A stretch of DNA of 64,000 nt from assembly GCA_015039365.1 (NCBI GenBank), contig WION01000106.1, positions 62,001-126,000 of the forward strand, given 5' to 3'. The position numbers and the translations under genes were made by a program. Position 1 is the first letter of the stretch. Each line of letters opens with the position of its first letter. Under the pieces are notes generated by a model that did not search any database, was not told where the DNA came from, and worked only from the letters and a program-made list of their open reading frames with translations. Below, piece after piece: positions 32,357-43,300 of this stretch. Source of the stretch: Amanita rubescens. Lineage: Eukaryota; Basidiomycota; Agaricomycetes; Agaricales; Amanitaceae.

Positions 32357-33304
32357 TTACCAAGGCATTACATCACCCTTCTCATCAATATACTGACCTG
32401 TAAAACCCAGTACTGTGAGTAAAGTACCTAAACGCGATCATTCGCACACTCACAAGTCGGTCCATCCCTATCAAGGAGCGCCCATGGCAACAAAACATCT
32501 GCTCCCTCCCTAGACGTCTTCCCGCCCGCAGTGAACAGGTTCAACTTGGTAGTCGTAAACCCAGGAGTGACAGCATTGACTTTGATTCCTTCCTTTTTCA
32601 GCTCTTGAGCAAGTGCGATGGTATAAGAGTTGGCGGCCGCTTTGGAGGTATTATATGCAACGACGTGGAGTCGCGCATCTGGTCTAGCTTGGATGGCGTT
32701 GGAGGCCATATCGGTGGTCACATTGAGAATGACAGCTTGCGGGGAAGCACGGAGGAGAGGTAAGAGTGTCGTAGTGGTCTGTACTAGACCGATCAAGTTG
32801 ACTTCACAGCAAGTCTGAATGACAGAAACATCGATCGTGGTAGCGTTTTGATCTTTGTCGAATTCTGCTATACCTGAAAAGCCAAAATCGTCCAGCCCCT
32901 AGTACTTTGATGCGGGGAATCGGGACATTTACCTGCGTTGTTGACGAGAACGTCCAACTTGCCGTCAATCTTCTCGATTGAATCCTTCGCGGCCCTGATC
33001 GTCTCGATATTCGTGACGTCAAGTCGGATGAATGTGACATTGAGATTCTCCTTCTTCAACTTGTCGCTATCATGATCTGGATGAACGATGACTTCAATCT
33101 GATAAGATGTAGCTACTCACGCAGCTTCTCGGCCTGCTGCTTCGTTCCTGGCTCCAAGGTATACTTTATGTCCCTTTTGTGCTAAAAGAGAGACGAGTTC
33201 GTAGCCGATACCGGTATTGGCACCTGTTCAATTAACGCGTGGACTACGTCAACGGAGATCGAAACGAGAACTTTCATACCCGTGACAAGAATGATTTTAG
33301 ACAT
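32357..33304 (-). CDS. Short-chain dehydrogenase/reductase, SDR4
   Basis: Five exons with the family's fixed sizes: 33304-33280, 33223-33121, 33066-32933, 32873-32454, 32397-32357, for 240 residues. It has TGANTGIG, LDVLVNNAG and NVTT in place of NVSS (so the catalytic hydroxyl would come from Thr or from a neighbour), YNTSK for the Tyr/Lys pair, and the C-terminus CQYIDEKGDVMPW. It is a predicted NAD(P)-dependent oxidoreductase with unknown substrate. It is the more diverged of the intact copies (KLNLFTAGGKTSREGADVLL where others have INNFHAAGKSARQGAESL). Transcribed in the same direction as SDR3, 175 bp downstream of it. Confidence 0.9.
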
Positions 33305-33479
33305 GGTATTTTCCTGGGTCTAGATGTTGAGATGAATTGGGATATATATATGCCAGATTTGAGATGGGAGCTTCGGCCCATCGCAACTCGGAATCGTTCG
33401 GCAGACTCCGAGTCTCGAGACAACGGCAGAGGTACGTTATAATCTCGGGGAAGTACAATCTCTAGGCTATACACCGATA

Positions 33480-34436
33480 TCACCAGCCCATCACCTCACC
33501 CTTGTCGTCAAAAAACTGACCTGCACAGAATTATTTCAAAAAGAAAAAAATAAAGCAGTACAGCAATACTCACAAGTCGGACCATCCTGATCAAGCAATG
33601 CCCAGTGCACCAAACTCTCTGCCCCCTGCCTAGCCGATTTCCCAGCCGCATGGAAATTATTTATCTTGGTACTCGTGAAACCAGGAGCTACAACATTAAC
33701 TTTAATCCCATCCTTCTTCACCTCCTGAGCGAGCGCGATGGTATACGAGTTGACGGCCGCTTTGGAAGCATTGTACGCGGCAACTTGGACCAGGGGAATG
33801 TTGCTCGCTTGCCAAGAGTTGGATGCCAATCTGGAAGATACGTTGAGAATGACGGCTTGCGGAGACGCGCGCAGGAGGGGTAAGAATGTCGTAGTAGTTT
33901 GAACTAGACCGATCAGGTTGACTTCGATGCAGTCACGGATGGCGGATACGTCGACCGTGCTGGGATTTTGGTCCTTGCCCATTTCTGCTATACCTGAAAG
34001 CACAAAACAAATCGCGGTTTGATCGTCCAGACCTTACTAGATGCGACGAATCGGGATTTTTACCTGCGTTGTTGACGAGAACGTCCAACTTGCCATCAGT
34101 CTTCTCGATTGAGTCCTTCGCGGCCCTGATCGTCTCGATATCCGTGACATCGAGTCGGATGAATGTGACATCAAGATCTTCCTTCTTTAACTTCTCGCTA
34201 TGATCGCGATTTGGATTAACGATCGGCAATCCATAAGACGTAGCTACTCACGCGGCCTCTCTGCCTGCCTCTTCGTTCCTAGCACCAAGATATACTTTAT
34301 GGCCCTTTTGTGCTAAAAGCGAGACGAGTTCGTAGCCAATACCAGTGTTGGCGCCTGTACAACTAACACTATGAATGAACGACGTCAAAAAGAAAAAACT
34401 GGATTCATTACCAGTGACGAGAATGACTTTGGACAT
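33480..34436 (-). CDS. Short-chain dehydrogenase/reductase, SDR3
   Basis: Five exons: 34436-34412, 34354-34252, 34197-34064, 33993-33574, 33520-33480, for 240 residues, with introns of 53-70 bp. It has TGANTGIG, LDVLVNNAG, the catalytic Ser in NVSS, the Tyr/Lys pair in YNASK, and the C-terminus GEVMGW. All catalytic residues are present, so it should be active. It is closest to SDR1 in sequence. Upstream of the ATG a TATATATTG-like box lies at about 34475-34485 on the coding strand, comparable to that of SDR1. Substrate unknown. Confidence 0.92.
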
Positions 34437-34537
34437 GATTTTCTTCGGTCTAGATGTTGGGATTAACTGCGATCAATATATACTATGCCAGGCACAGAGG
34501 CTGACTACGCAGTCATGGCGATGCTGATGTGAATTGT

Positions 34538-34745
34538 GGTGCCGGAGGGCGACGTGGCCTTGTGCCGGACGCTTCCAGTACGAAGCGGCAGTGCCAGTAG
34601 TGATGGTACCGATTCAGCTTAGCTCAGCTCCAATCCTGGTCGTCCAAGTCGGGTCTGGTGCCGGAGGGCGACGTGGCCTTGTGCCGGACGCTTCCAATAC
34701 GAAGCGGCAGTGCCAACGGTAGTGATGGTACCGACTCAGCTCCGA
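34538..34745. repeat. Direct duplication, period 119 bp, two copies
   Basis: GGTGCCGGAGGGCGACGTGG begins at 34538 and again at 34657. Each copy runs about 83 bp to GATGGTACCGA-TCAGCT, with few differences. Confidence 0.85.
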
Positions 34746-34875
34746 GTCGGGTCTTACACTTTGGCAGGATATGTCGTTGAATTTATCTTGAAATTTTCAG
34801 TGGTTTCGTGGCTCTATGAATGGCTAGGAGCGCACCTCCAGTCTCTTTTGGGCGGCTGAAGACGCAGAGCGAGCT

Positions 34876-34901
34876 GCAGACCCAAACTTAGGGTTAGGTC
34901 A
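34876..34901 (+). promoter_or_regulatory. Telo-box-like motif upstream of the gene at 35157
   Basis: Core ACCCAAACTTAGGGTTAGGT. It matches the word upstream of F-box paralogue 1 in 25 of 26 positions and has the same orientation relative to its gene. Confidence 0.45.
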
Positions 34902-35156
34902 CACTTATTCGATATTCACACGCCAACCACCAGTCTCGTGTTTTGCGCGACTCTCGTATTCTGCGCATTGCTGGTCACTCGAGGCCCGAGTCTGGAATTT
35001 GAATCTGCGCGCTGGGTGTGTGAATCGGAATCTCTAGTGACGCTCCCCGCACTCCTCAGTAACTTACATAATCAAGCAATCTCCGTCAAGCCACCTCGTA
35101 AGACCCACAACCACCACAGGTTGCGAGACCTATAGCGCCACTCAATTGGGTCCACC

Positions 35157-35728
35157 ATGTCTTGGCCGGCCATAGTCCTTCGCAAGTTCGCAAAGGTCCC
35201 CGCTGCTGCATCAGTGGCTGACTTTCCCGGGCCTTACAACATCCTTCTATACTCGCTCTTCCCTCCTAACACTAATTTCATGGTTGCACCACGTTGGCCG
35301 CCTCCGAATTCACTCGAACCAACGTTTATGTACGAGGTCGTATACAACTTAGACTTGGGCGAACCAGTTCTCGTACTACAGCTAAAGGCTCCTGGGGACC
35401 TTCAATCTCGTTCTACGCGTGAGGCATCGGACCGCCAGATTCGAACTCGCATGACGAATTTGTCTGGTTGGTATCCAAAGTCATCGCGTATCTTAAACCT
35501 AACTAATTTTTGCTTGCAGTTCGCTGTCCAATCCCTGTCCTACACGGTATCAGCGCCATGGGAACTCGACTCTGTTTCTACACAAAGCCCCGCTACGATG
35601 CTATCCTTCCGCAACAGATTCCAGCTAACACTGGGACGATGACAGACACGGCACCCCCGGAGCGATGGAATTGTGATCTTCTGGAGCGTGAGGGAGAAAA
35701 AGTTCCGACATGTGGTGAACGAGATTAA
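35157..35728 (+). CDS. Conserved fungal hypothetical protein, probably frameshifted at its C-terminus
   Basis: Two exons (35157-35466 and 35520-35728) join in phase. Segments include FAKVPAAASVADFPGPYNIL, LYSLFPPNTNFMVAPRWPP, VVYNLDLGEPVLVLQLKAPG, CPIPVLHGISAMGTRLCFYT and TAPPERWNCDLLEREGE. The style is that of a multi-copy Agaricomycete family of unknown function (from memory). The annotated frame ends CGERD at TAA 35726-35728. At the A-run 35697-35701 the next frame takes over as KFRHVVNEIKKACSVLAYHE and stops at 35774. This is what a one-base insertion would give in a gene that once read EGEKFRHVVNEIKK. The protein is otherwise soluble, with no signal peptide. Confidence 0.6.
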
Positions 35729-35774
35729 GAAGGCGTGTTCAGTTCTCGCTTATCATGAGAGGAGAAAGAAATAG

Positions 35775-37079
35775 TTTTGGACGAGATCAAGCGAGCGTGT
35801 TTTGGCTCTTTGTGTCCTTTTGTAACTATACATATGTACAAGATATGTGATTGTACTCCCTTCCTGATGTTGGGTTGCACTGTTTGACGTCATAATCTGT
35901 TCAACTCATGAAAAAGATGGAGATCCGAAGGTGTCTTAGACTCCTATCGCGGATACGACCAGGAAGAAATAATATTAGAATCGACGCACGTAAAAGTGTT
36001 TTCATTACTAGTGTAAAAGAAACCGAGGTGGCGTGATTAAGAAAACTTCCATCTATTACCGCAGATGGTACAGCTGATGGGGAGTTAAATGGCGACGGTC
36101 ACAAGAAAGGAAGAATACGCACATAACGAAAGTCTGGAACGCGTTGATTAGAGACGAGAGGCAGGAGAGGACATGTTGGTTCATAGCCTCGTCAGCAGTA
36201 CGAGTCTGTGCTTGTCTATAGCGGCATTTTCTGATAAACGATGAGCGACTCAAAGACCGTGATGGAAACACAAACTTGTTCGCATCGCGAGCACCGGAAC
36301 GCTTCCGTTTCGGCTTGTTGTGGGTTTCGTGGCAGTGGTATTTGTCCCCCCGATTGATGTACAATGACAGCCGCATTCAACGATCAACACAGCGTTCGCT
36401 TGGGTAGCCGCGTGTATCGTCTACCTAGTCGTCATCCTGAGGCAGGGTGCAAGTTCAACGCGTTGGTACCCAACTTGGCGACCTTGTTATCCCGAGTCCT
36501 CGCCTGATTCGTTTGATGACGCCTCGCTGAGCCACGGCACGGAGGAAACTGGTACGGGATGAGATTCGTTCACTCGTTTTACTCATTGATTCTCTCATCT
36601 CCGTATTAGCGTACTACCGTGATGAAGGAAAGCATACGCAAATCCTGTTAGGTACCGCAGAGAGTACAATGATCTGACTCCTACATCTTGCTTGAACGAA
36701 TGATAATACTGGTAGTTGGTAACAAGCTAAGCAATCGTGGGTGATGTCAAGCACCCCATCGCATTCCGGGGTCGTGCTTAATCGACTGTTCAATCTCGTT
36801 TGGCGTCATGTCTACCACCTTTTTGCCCCCTGAGAGACGTATAATTGGTTCTGTAATGACCATGTTTTCAGGATATCAATATGTCAAAGATGATAATTCT
36901 CACTGAGCAAAGGAATGAATTCCAGAAGATGTTTTGGTTCCATCACTGCCGCAGCCTTGTTACGATTCCACCACATTTCATCGACGCTTATAATCCGAGG
37001 CCTCGCAACATTGATCCATGCATATTTTAATGGCCTGAATTTCTCACTCTTGGCCGTAACACTCCCAGCTGTTCTGCTG
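35775..37079. other. Intergenic, no supported gene
   Basis: Short frames only. No family features or repeats identified. Confidence 0.4.
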
Positions 37080-37080
37080 C

Positions 37081-37513
37081 TTAGTAATTGCTTATATTTT
37101 TGCTGTAGCTAGACTCACAGGTGAGCATCGTGCCCGGTGGAAAATACTCGGAGGCAGGTTTCCTTTGGACCGGGTCCTTTTCATAAAGATAGTCCATGTT
37201 CCATGCAATCTCTACGACGACCACCATTCCGGCTCTTGGAGGCCCAATGACCACAACCGGGACAATGCCGCTTCTTTGATGCTTGGGGGGGACACTTATC
37301 AGCACATTGTCCTTGTGCAGGTCACAACATAATACCAACCCAAAGGGATGAAGGAGCGTAGTAGACGGAGCCCAGACATCCATCAGTGTTAGCCGGGACT
37401 TTGGGATGTTGTAATGGTTCGAGGTGAGCGTTTGTCGGTTCCTCCTGTACAGGCGCAGCGTTAGAGACGCTGAAGAGCGCGAAGAAGAGGAGTGCGTATT
37501 GGAATAAGATCAT
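37081..37513 (-). CDS. Possible small secreted protein (fragment)
   Basis: The ATG at 37513 starts a clear signal peptide (MILFQYALLFFALFSVSNAA) followed by PVQEEPTNAHLEPL. A second frame continues with DVWAPSTTLLHPFGLV, HKDNVLISVPP, GIVPVVVIGPPRAGMVVVV and WNMDYLYEKDP. Joining them needs an intron (a GT..AG pair 37440-37390 is possible) or a frameshift. The DVW-P start after a signal peptide recalls fungal cell-wall Kre9/Knh1-like domains, but the rest does not convince. Treat as a candidate only. Confidence 0.35.
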
Positions 37514-38539
37514 TGCTAATAAACGATTAAGCTGGGGAACATATTCCATGCCAGACCGGATCGGACATACCGAAAAAGACAACTAGAAAATTTGATTTGA
37601 GGGAATCGGAGGCCAGCTCCTGTGGGACGCAGTCAAGGGGCCCAGGATGGGGCTAGGATGCATATTTATGCCCCGACCCCTCAAAACGACATCTTCCAAC
37701 CCGATCAAGAACATAGCCTTGGTCCCTGTTGCATCATGGTAACCCATACCCGGCAAGTTGAGTTAAACGCTCCGTCCAAAGCTACGCCTTGAACATGTCG
37801 CAGGCAATCACCCATCTTGCCCGTATGAGCAAGTGATAGCTCATAATACGTAGTTCAGTGGAGATTGAGGACGTACATGATTGAGCCCGTGCCAAACTCG
37901 ATAGGCGACGGACGGAAACGGAGCGCTGCGACGACTGATCTTGATGATCGTTGCTTGCTAGCTAGTACGACTCGACAAAGGTCATCAATACCAGTATCTC
38001 GATCGAGTTGTACGCCTTGTACGATCATAGACAATTCGGACATCCATAGACATTCATCCAGTCACAGCAGGGCATGGCGGCTCGTGGCGGAGATGCATCG
38101 AGTTGTTCCCCAGGAGACGCAGCTCTTCCGACCCAACACCGTTCAAAGGTAGTTGTTCCGCGCTCGTCGGATCAAGTTCTTTAGTCTGAAATTTGAATGT
38201 GTGTTATTGTTTGGGTGTGAAATCTCTAGTGCCAAGACCCTCAGTCGCGAATCCAACAATTTCCGTAAAGTACAGCTTCGTCAGTCGTCACCGCGCCAAG
38301 CCCCGCAGCAAACTCGCTCCGCAAGTCTCTCCAAACACTAGTGCTGCGCAAATGAACACGGTCGCCTCAAGAACTCTCTTGATCTTCTACCACGTGGCAC
38401 CCCTACCAGGACCCCGAAACTTTCGGCGGACGGAAGGGCAGCACACTATAGTCGGTCGTAGTAGCAGTGTACTATCTCTACAGCTTTATACTCTACCCTA
38501 CCCTACTCTACAAATACACAAAAAACACCGAAGAACATC
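37514..38539. other. Intergenic / LINE 5' UTR
   Basis: No gene. The part next to ORF1 (about 38160-38539) includes CTACCCTACCCTACTCTAC-like repeats and is probably the LINE 5' UTR. The LINE's 5' boundary cannot be set from one copy. Confidence 0.4.
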
Positions 38540-40345
38540 ATGCCTGTACGTTCAGCGAGTACGGCAGACAAAGACAGCAGTGGGGATAAAATAAGCCTAC
38601 GCCCAAAAAAGAAACCCGGGCCTGCGAAGCCAGCTGAGTCCATAATAACCTCCGTTGAAAACGCGGAAGACTTCCTGCTTCAACAGGGCTTCTTGAAACA
38701 AAACGAGACGCTAAACGTAAAAGTGGCACTTACAATACTCCATACGCTCGCAACCAACCCAAACAGGACTCTCAAACTCCTTACAGACGGCCTGCTCAGC
38801 ATCTACTTCGCCATGGAACAAGCAGAAGAAGGCGGAGCCTACCGCGAGCGCGAGGCGCGCGACGACTTTTTGACGCAGGAGATAGGGTCACAGCGCGACT
38901 CCATCACAAAACTAGAAGGCCTGGTCTCAAAGTTAGCAACCGATAATCGGGAGACAGCTAAGGAATTAAGGAAGGACATGGAGGAGACAAAGAAAGGGAT
39001 AGAATCAGTTAAGCAGTGCATACTCGACGCCCAGACCATTATACCGCCCCAGCCCCAGCCCACACTCATAGCTAACGCTGAGCAAACAACCTTTTCGGAC
39101 AGGCCTTCGTACGCGTCAATCACGAACAGGAATGCCTCGCTCCACCACTCCTCAATCATAGCCAAGGGCAACGATCGCGAGCGACAAATTATCGTCACAT
39201 TTAGAAACGAAGAGACAAGGAAGGACATGCTTCACCTCACAGCTAGAGAGCTCGTAACGAAGGCGGACCTAGCCCTAGAAATCATGGCGAATGTCGGTGT
39301 GCCGGTTCCCAAAGGAGCAGCCTTCGTCCATGCCACCACCACAAAAAGCGGCGCCGTCATTTACCAGATTAATACAAAAAGCGCCGCAAACTGGCTTAAA
39401 TCTAGCGACAACCTCGAAAACTTCACGCTACACATGGGCAACGCCAACACGACGCATGCACGCCTCTTCTATGTCCTAGCAAAATTCGTGCCTATTCAAT
39501 TCAATCCCGACGACAGACTAAGCCGCAACCTAGTAGAGTCCAACAACGACCTCCCGGCCGAGGCCATAACGCACGCCAAGTATATCAAGGCCCCAGAACG
39601 CAGGAGACCAGGACAACAAACCGCTCATGTCATTTTCGGCTTCAACACGAGGGAACTAGCCAACAAAGTCATCGAAACAGGCCTAACCATAGAAAACAAA
39701 CGTAGCCAGGTCGAGAAACTGCTCAACGAACCAACTAGATGCTTCAGGTGTCAAAGCGTCAAAGGCGACCATCGTGCGGCACAATGCCCTGAAACCGCCC
39801 CCACCTGTGCCCGCTGCGCAGAGAACCATAATACCATCGATTGCAAACACGTCGGGACCCCCCGCTGCACTAACTGCAAACAAGACGGACACTCCGCAGC
39901 CGACAGGACCTGCCCCTCTTTCGAGAGAAGTATCGAACGTTACCGAAAGTCCACACCTGATGCATGCTACAGATTCTACCCCATAGAAACGGACACATAC
40001 ACGTGGACACCAAGCGACGCTCCCCCTTTCGACTCCTCAAATCTCTCAAGCACCGCACCGGCCAGAACCCCAAGCTGTACACAGGAAATAGACTCGTCAC
40101 GACCCGTCGCTGTCAGAACTCCCCTTAGCCCAATCCCGATAAACGAAATGCAGGCCAGCGCACCCAACCGCAAGCAGGTAACCCTCGTGACCAGAAACCT
40201 CCGCCAAAATACCATCCCCATCCCCATCCCCATCCCCGGCAGCTACCCCCCAGACTGGTTCAGCGACGAACGAGAGATGGACACGCCACCACAACCCAAG
40301 CAGCCAACCACGGGCCCCAACACTGAACGTTGGTCTTATGTTTAA
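38540..40345 (+). CDS. LINE (Tad-like) ORF1, Gag-like protein with three zinc knuckles
   Basis: 601 residues, uninterrupted. A basic N-terminus and a coiled-coil-like stretch (about residues 105-170, QEIGSQRDSITKLEGLVSKL) precede a Gag-like core. At about residues 398-455 three CCHC-type knuckles follow: CFRCQSVKGDHRAAQC, CARCAENHNTIDC and CTNCKQDGHSAADRTC. The tail is Pro/Ser/Thr-rich. ORF1 proteins of this class bind the element's RNA and form the ribonucleoprotein particle. Its stop overlaps the ORF2 start. Confidence 0.92.
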   Translation: MPVRSASTADKDSSGDKISLRPKKKPGPAKPAESIITSVENAEDFLLQQGFLKQNETLNVKVALTILHTLATNPNRTLKLLTDGLLSIYFAMEQAEEGGAYREREARDDFLTQEIGSQRDSITKLEGLVSKLATDNRETAKELRKDMEETKKGIESVKQCILDAQTIIPPQPQPTLIANAEQTTFSDRPSYASITNRNASLHHSSIIAKGNDRERQIIVTFRNEETRKDMLHLTARELVTKADLALEIMANVGVPVPKGAAFVHATTTKSGAVIYQINTKSAANWLKSSDNLENFTLHMGNANTTHARLFYVLAKFVPIQFNPDDRLSRNLVESNNDLPAEAITHAKYIKAPERRRPGQQTAHVIFGFNTRELANKVIETGLTIENKRSQVEKLLNEPTRCFRCQSVKGDHRAAQCPETAPTCARCAENHNTIDCKHVGTPRCTNCKQDGHSAADRTCPSFERSIERYRKSTPDACYRFYPIETDTYTWTPSDAPPFDSSNLSSTAPARTPSCTQEIDSSRPVAVRTPLSPIPINEMQASAPNRKQVTLVTRNLRQNTIPIPIPIPGSYPPDWFSDEREMDTPPQPKQPTTGPNTERWSYV

Positions 40346-43300
40346 CACGACCCCAAGAACACCCCCGCTCAATGACAGACACTTACGCATATGGCAACAA
40401 AATGTCAACAAATCCCGCAATGCACAAGAAGACCTCCTGGAGTCCCTAAAGACTAAGAAATTTGATATCTGTGCTATACAAGAACCATGCATTGACTCTT
40501 TTAATAACACCAGGGCAAACTCGAAATGGCGGGTGGTCTACCCAGACACCCATTACACAAACCCAAAGAAGACGAGATCAGTCATGCTCGTCAACATATC
40601 AGTGCTCACGAACACATGGAACGCCCTAACCACAGACTCCGGCGACGTTACCGCGATCCGGCTCCAGACAAACGCTGGAACAATCAACATCTTCAACATA
40701 TACAACGACATAAACAATGACGACGCCCTGCAATCCCTATCACAAACGGCCCAGAGACACCATAATGAGGAAGCCAACGAACATATGATCTGGCTCGGCG
40801 ACTTCAACCGACACCATCCATGCTGGGACGAAGACAGAAACTACCACCTCTTCACGTCTGCAAACCTCGAACGCGCCCAAATGGTCCTGGACCTCACAAT
40901 GACCCATAACATGGAAATGGCTCTCCCCAAGGACATCCCAACCTTACGAGCTCTAAACACACGCAATCTCACACGACCGGATAATGTCTTCATCTCGTAC
41001 TCGCTGATTGATGCGCTAATCTACTGTAACACAGAACCAGAGAAACAACCGGTAAACACAGACCACTTCCCAATAATCGTCAAGATCGATACTTCAGTTA
41101 CGCTCCACGAAGAACAGCAACGCTTCAACTTCAAAGAAACCGACTGGGACGAATTCAGGAAAACACTAAGAGCTCAAACGAGTGGAATACCGAAGCCTAA
41201 GACCATTTCCAGCGTTCATGAATTTAACCAAGTCCTAATGAGTCTTGATACAGCCGTACGCGAAACAATAGAAAAAGTAGTCCCAAAAGCAAAACACTCC
41301 CCCCACGCGAAACGCTGGTGGTCTAGCGACCTGAGAAAGCTAAAAAAGGCAGTCGCAAAAAAAGGCAGGAAATCTTACGGCCGGCGTTCCAGCCCAAACC
41401 ACCCTGTGCACGAGGAATACAAGCGCTTACGCAACGAATACACAACCGCCATACGCGAGGCTAAAACTAACCACTGGTCCGAATGGCTAGAGTCCTTAAA
41501 CGAGACAACGGTGTGGACAGCGGCTAAGTACGCTAACAACCAACCCACAGATGCGGGTCGAGCAAGGGTCCCCAATCTTAAGGCAAAGCTAAGAGGTAGC
41601 GAAGACGATATCACGGCAACAACCAACGATTTGAAGAGTCAAATTTTTTATGAAGCACTGTTTCCGGAAAAGCCGCCACAGGACGATACACTCAATGGCC
41701 ACACGTACCCCCCGCCGAGGTGGGAATTCAAGCCTATAACAAATAAACAGATCAAGAGAGCAATCAACAAAATGCCACCATACAAAGCAACCGCCCCGGA
41801 TACCGCACCGAACTGCGTCATCAAAGAAGCTAAACAAATCTTGCTACCGTACTTAGGGCCGCTTTTCCGCGCAACTTTCGACCTCGACTACTACCCAGAT
41901 GCATGGGCGCGGACCATGACAGTCATCCTTAAGAAGCCAAGCCGGCCAAACTACGAATCCCCCAACGCATGGAGACCAATCTCCCTTTCAAACGGTTTTG
42001 CTCGCTTACTGAACGCCTGCGTTGCTGATGAAATTACAAATAGATGTGAAGCGTACAAAATCATACCGAAGAACCACTTTGGAGCGCGCCCGGGCTACAC
42101 AACAACACAAGCAGTCCACTATTTAACAACAACAATCAAAGACGCATGGCGAAAGAAAAAGGTTGTATCAGCGCTGTTCTTAGACGTTAAAGGCGCTTTT
42201 CCAAGTGTCAACATTGATCGACTGGTCCATGACATGCGCATAAGAGGCATCCCTTGTCAGTTTACCAGCTGGATAACACAGAGAATGTCCAACAGGAAAA
42301 CTCAACTCAAATTCGACGATTACACATCAGACATTTTCAACGTCATAAATGGTCTCGACCAAGGGGACCCGTTTTCACCCATCGCCTACATGATATACAA
42401 CTCGGATATCTTGGATGTACCAAATCCAAAAAACGGTGAGGACGCTATCTTATTTGTAGATGACACGACGATTCTCGCGATAGGCCGCAACTATACTGAG
42501 ACCCACCAAAAGGTCGAAGAGATGCTAAACCGACAAGGAGGCATCCTACAATGGGCAGATGCGCACAATTGCACTTTCGGCATAGAAAAATTCCAACTGG
42601 TCGACTTCCTACGAGCAAAAAACATAACAGCGGGAAGGGAAGGTGAAAACGAGCCAATAATCATACGGGGACACGAGGTCCAGCCACAAGAATCAGCAAA
42701 ACTCCTAGGAATCTCAATTGACCGCTGGCTCAACTGGAAAACGCACATAGCAACGACCCTAGCAAAAGGGGAAAAATGGATCAACCAATTCGGCCGCTTA
42801 GCCCGCGTGAGCAAAGGGATCAGCCCCACCTTCGTCCGCCGACTATACCTCACCATAGCAATCCCTCGGTTGCTTTACGGCGCCGACATCTTCCTCTCCC
42901 CTCAGCAACGTCATAAACTAACGTCACCCAACCCGAGCCCAACTTACAACATCACAGTCATGCGACAGCTTGCAATGGTCCAACGCCGAGCATCCATAAT
43001 GATTACAGGGGCCATGAGAACTACGGCGAGTACCGTTCTGAACGTGCTAACAGACTTACTGCCAATACACCTAGCAATCGACAAATGGCGTTACAATACA
43101 GCCCTGGGCCTCGCAACGATCCCTAAAGGACACCCCCTGCATGGTATGGTACGGCGCTCGGCACGAAGATATGTACGAAAACATCCCAGCCCCTTACACG
43201 AGCTTTTCCACACGTACAACATCAAGCCCGACTCAATGGAGAAGATAATACCCATACGCCACCCCAGCGCGTGGAACCCAGACATCAAAACTGCCATCCC

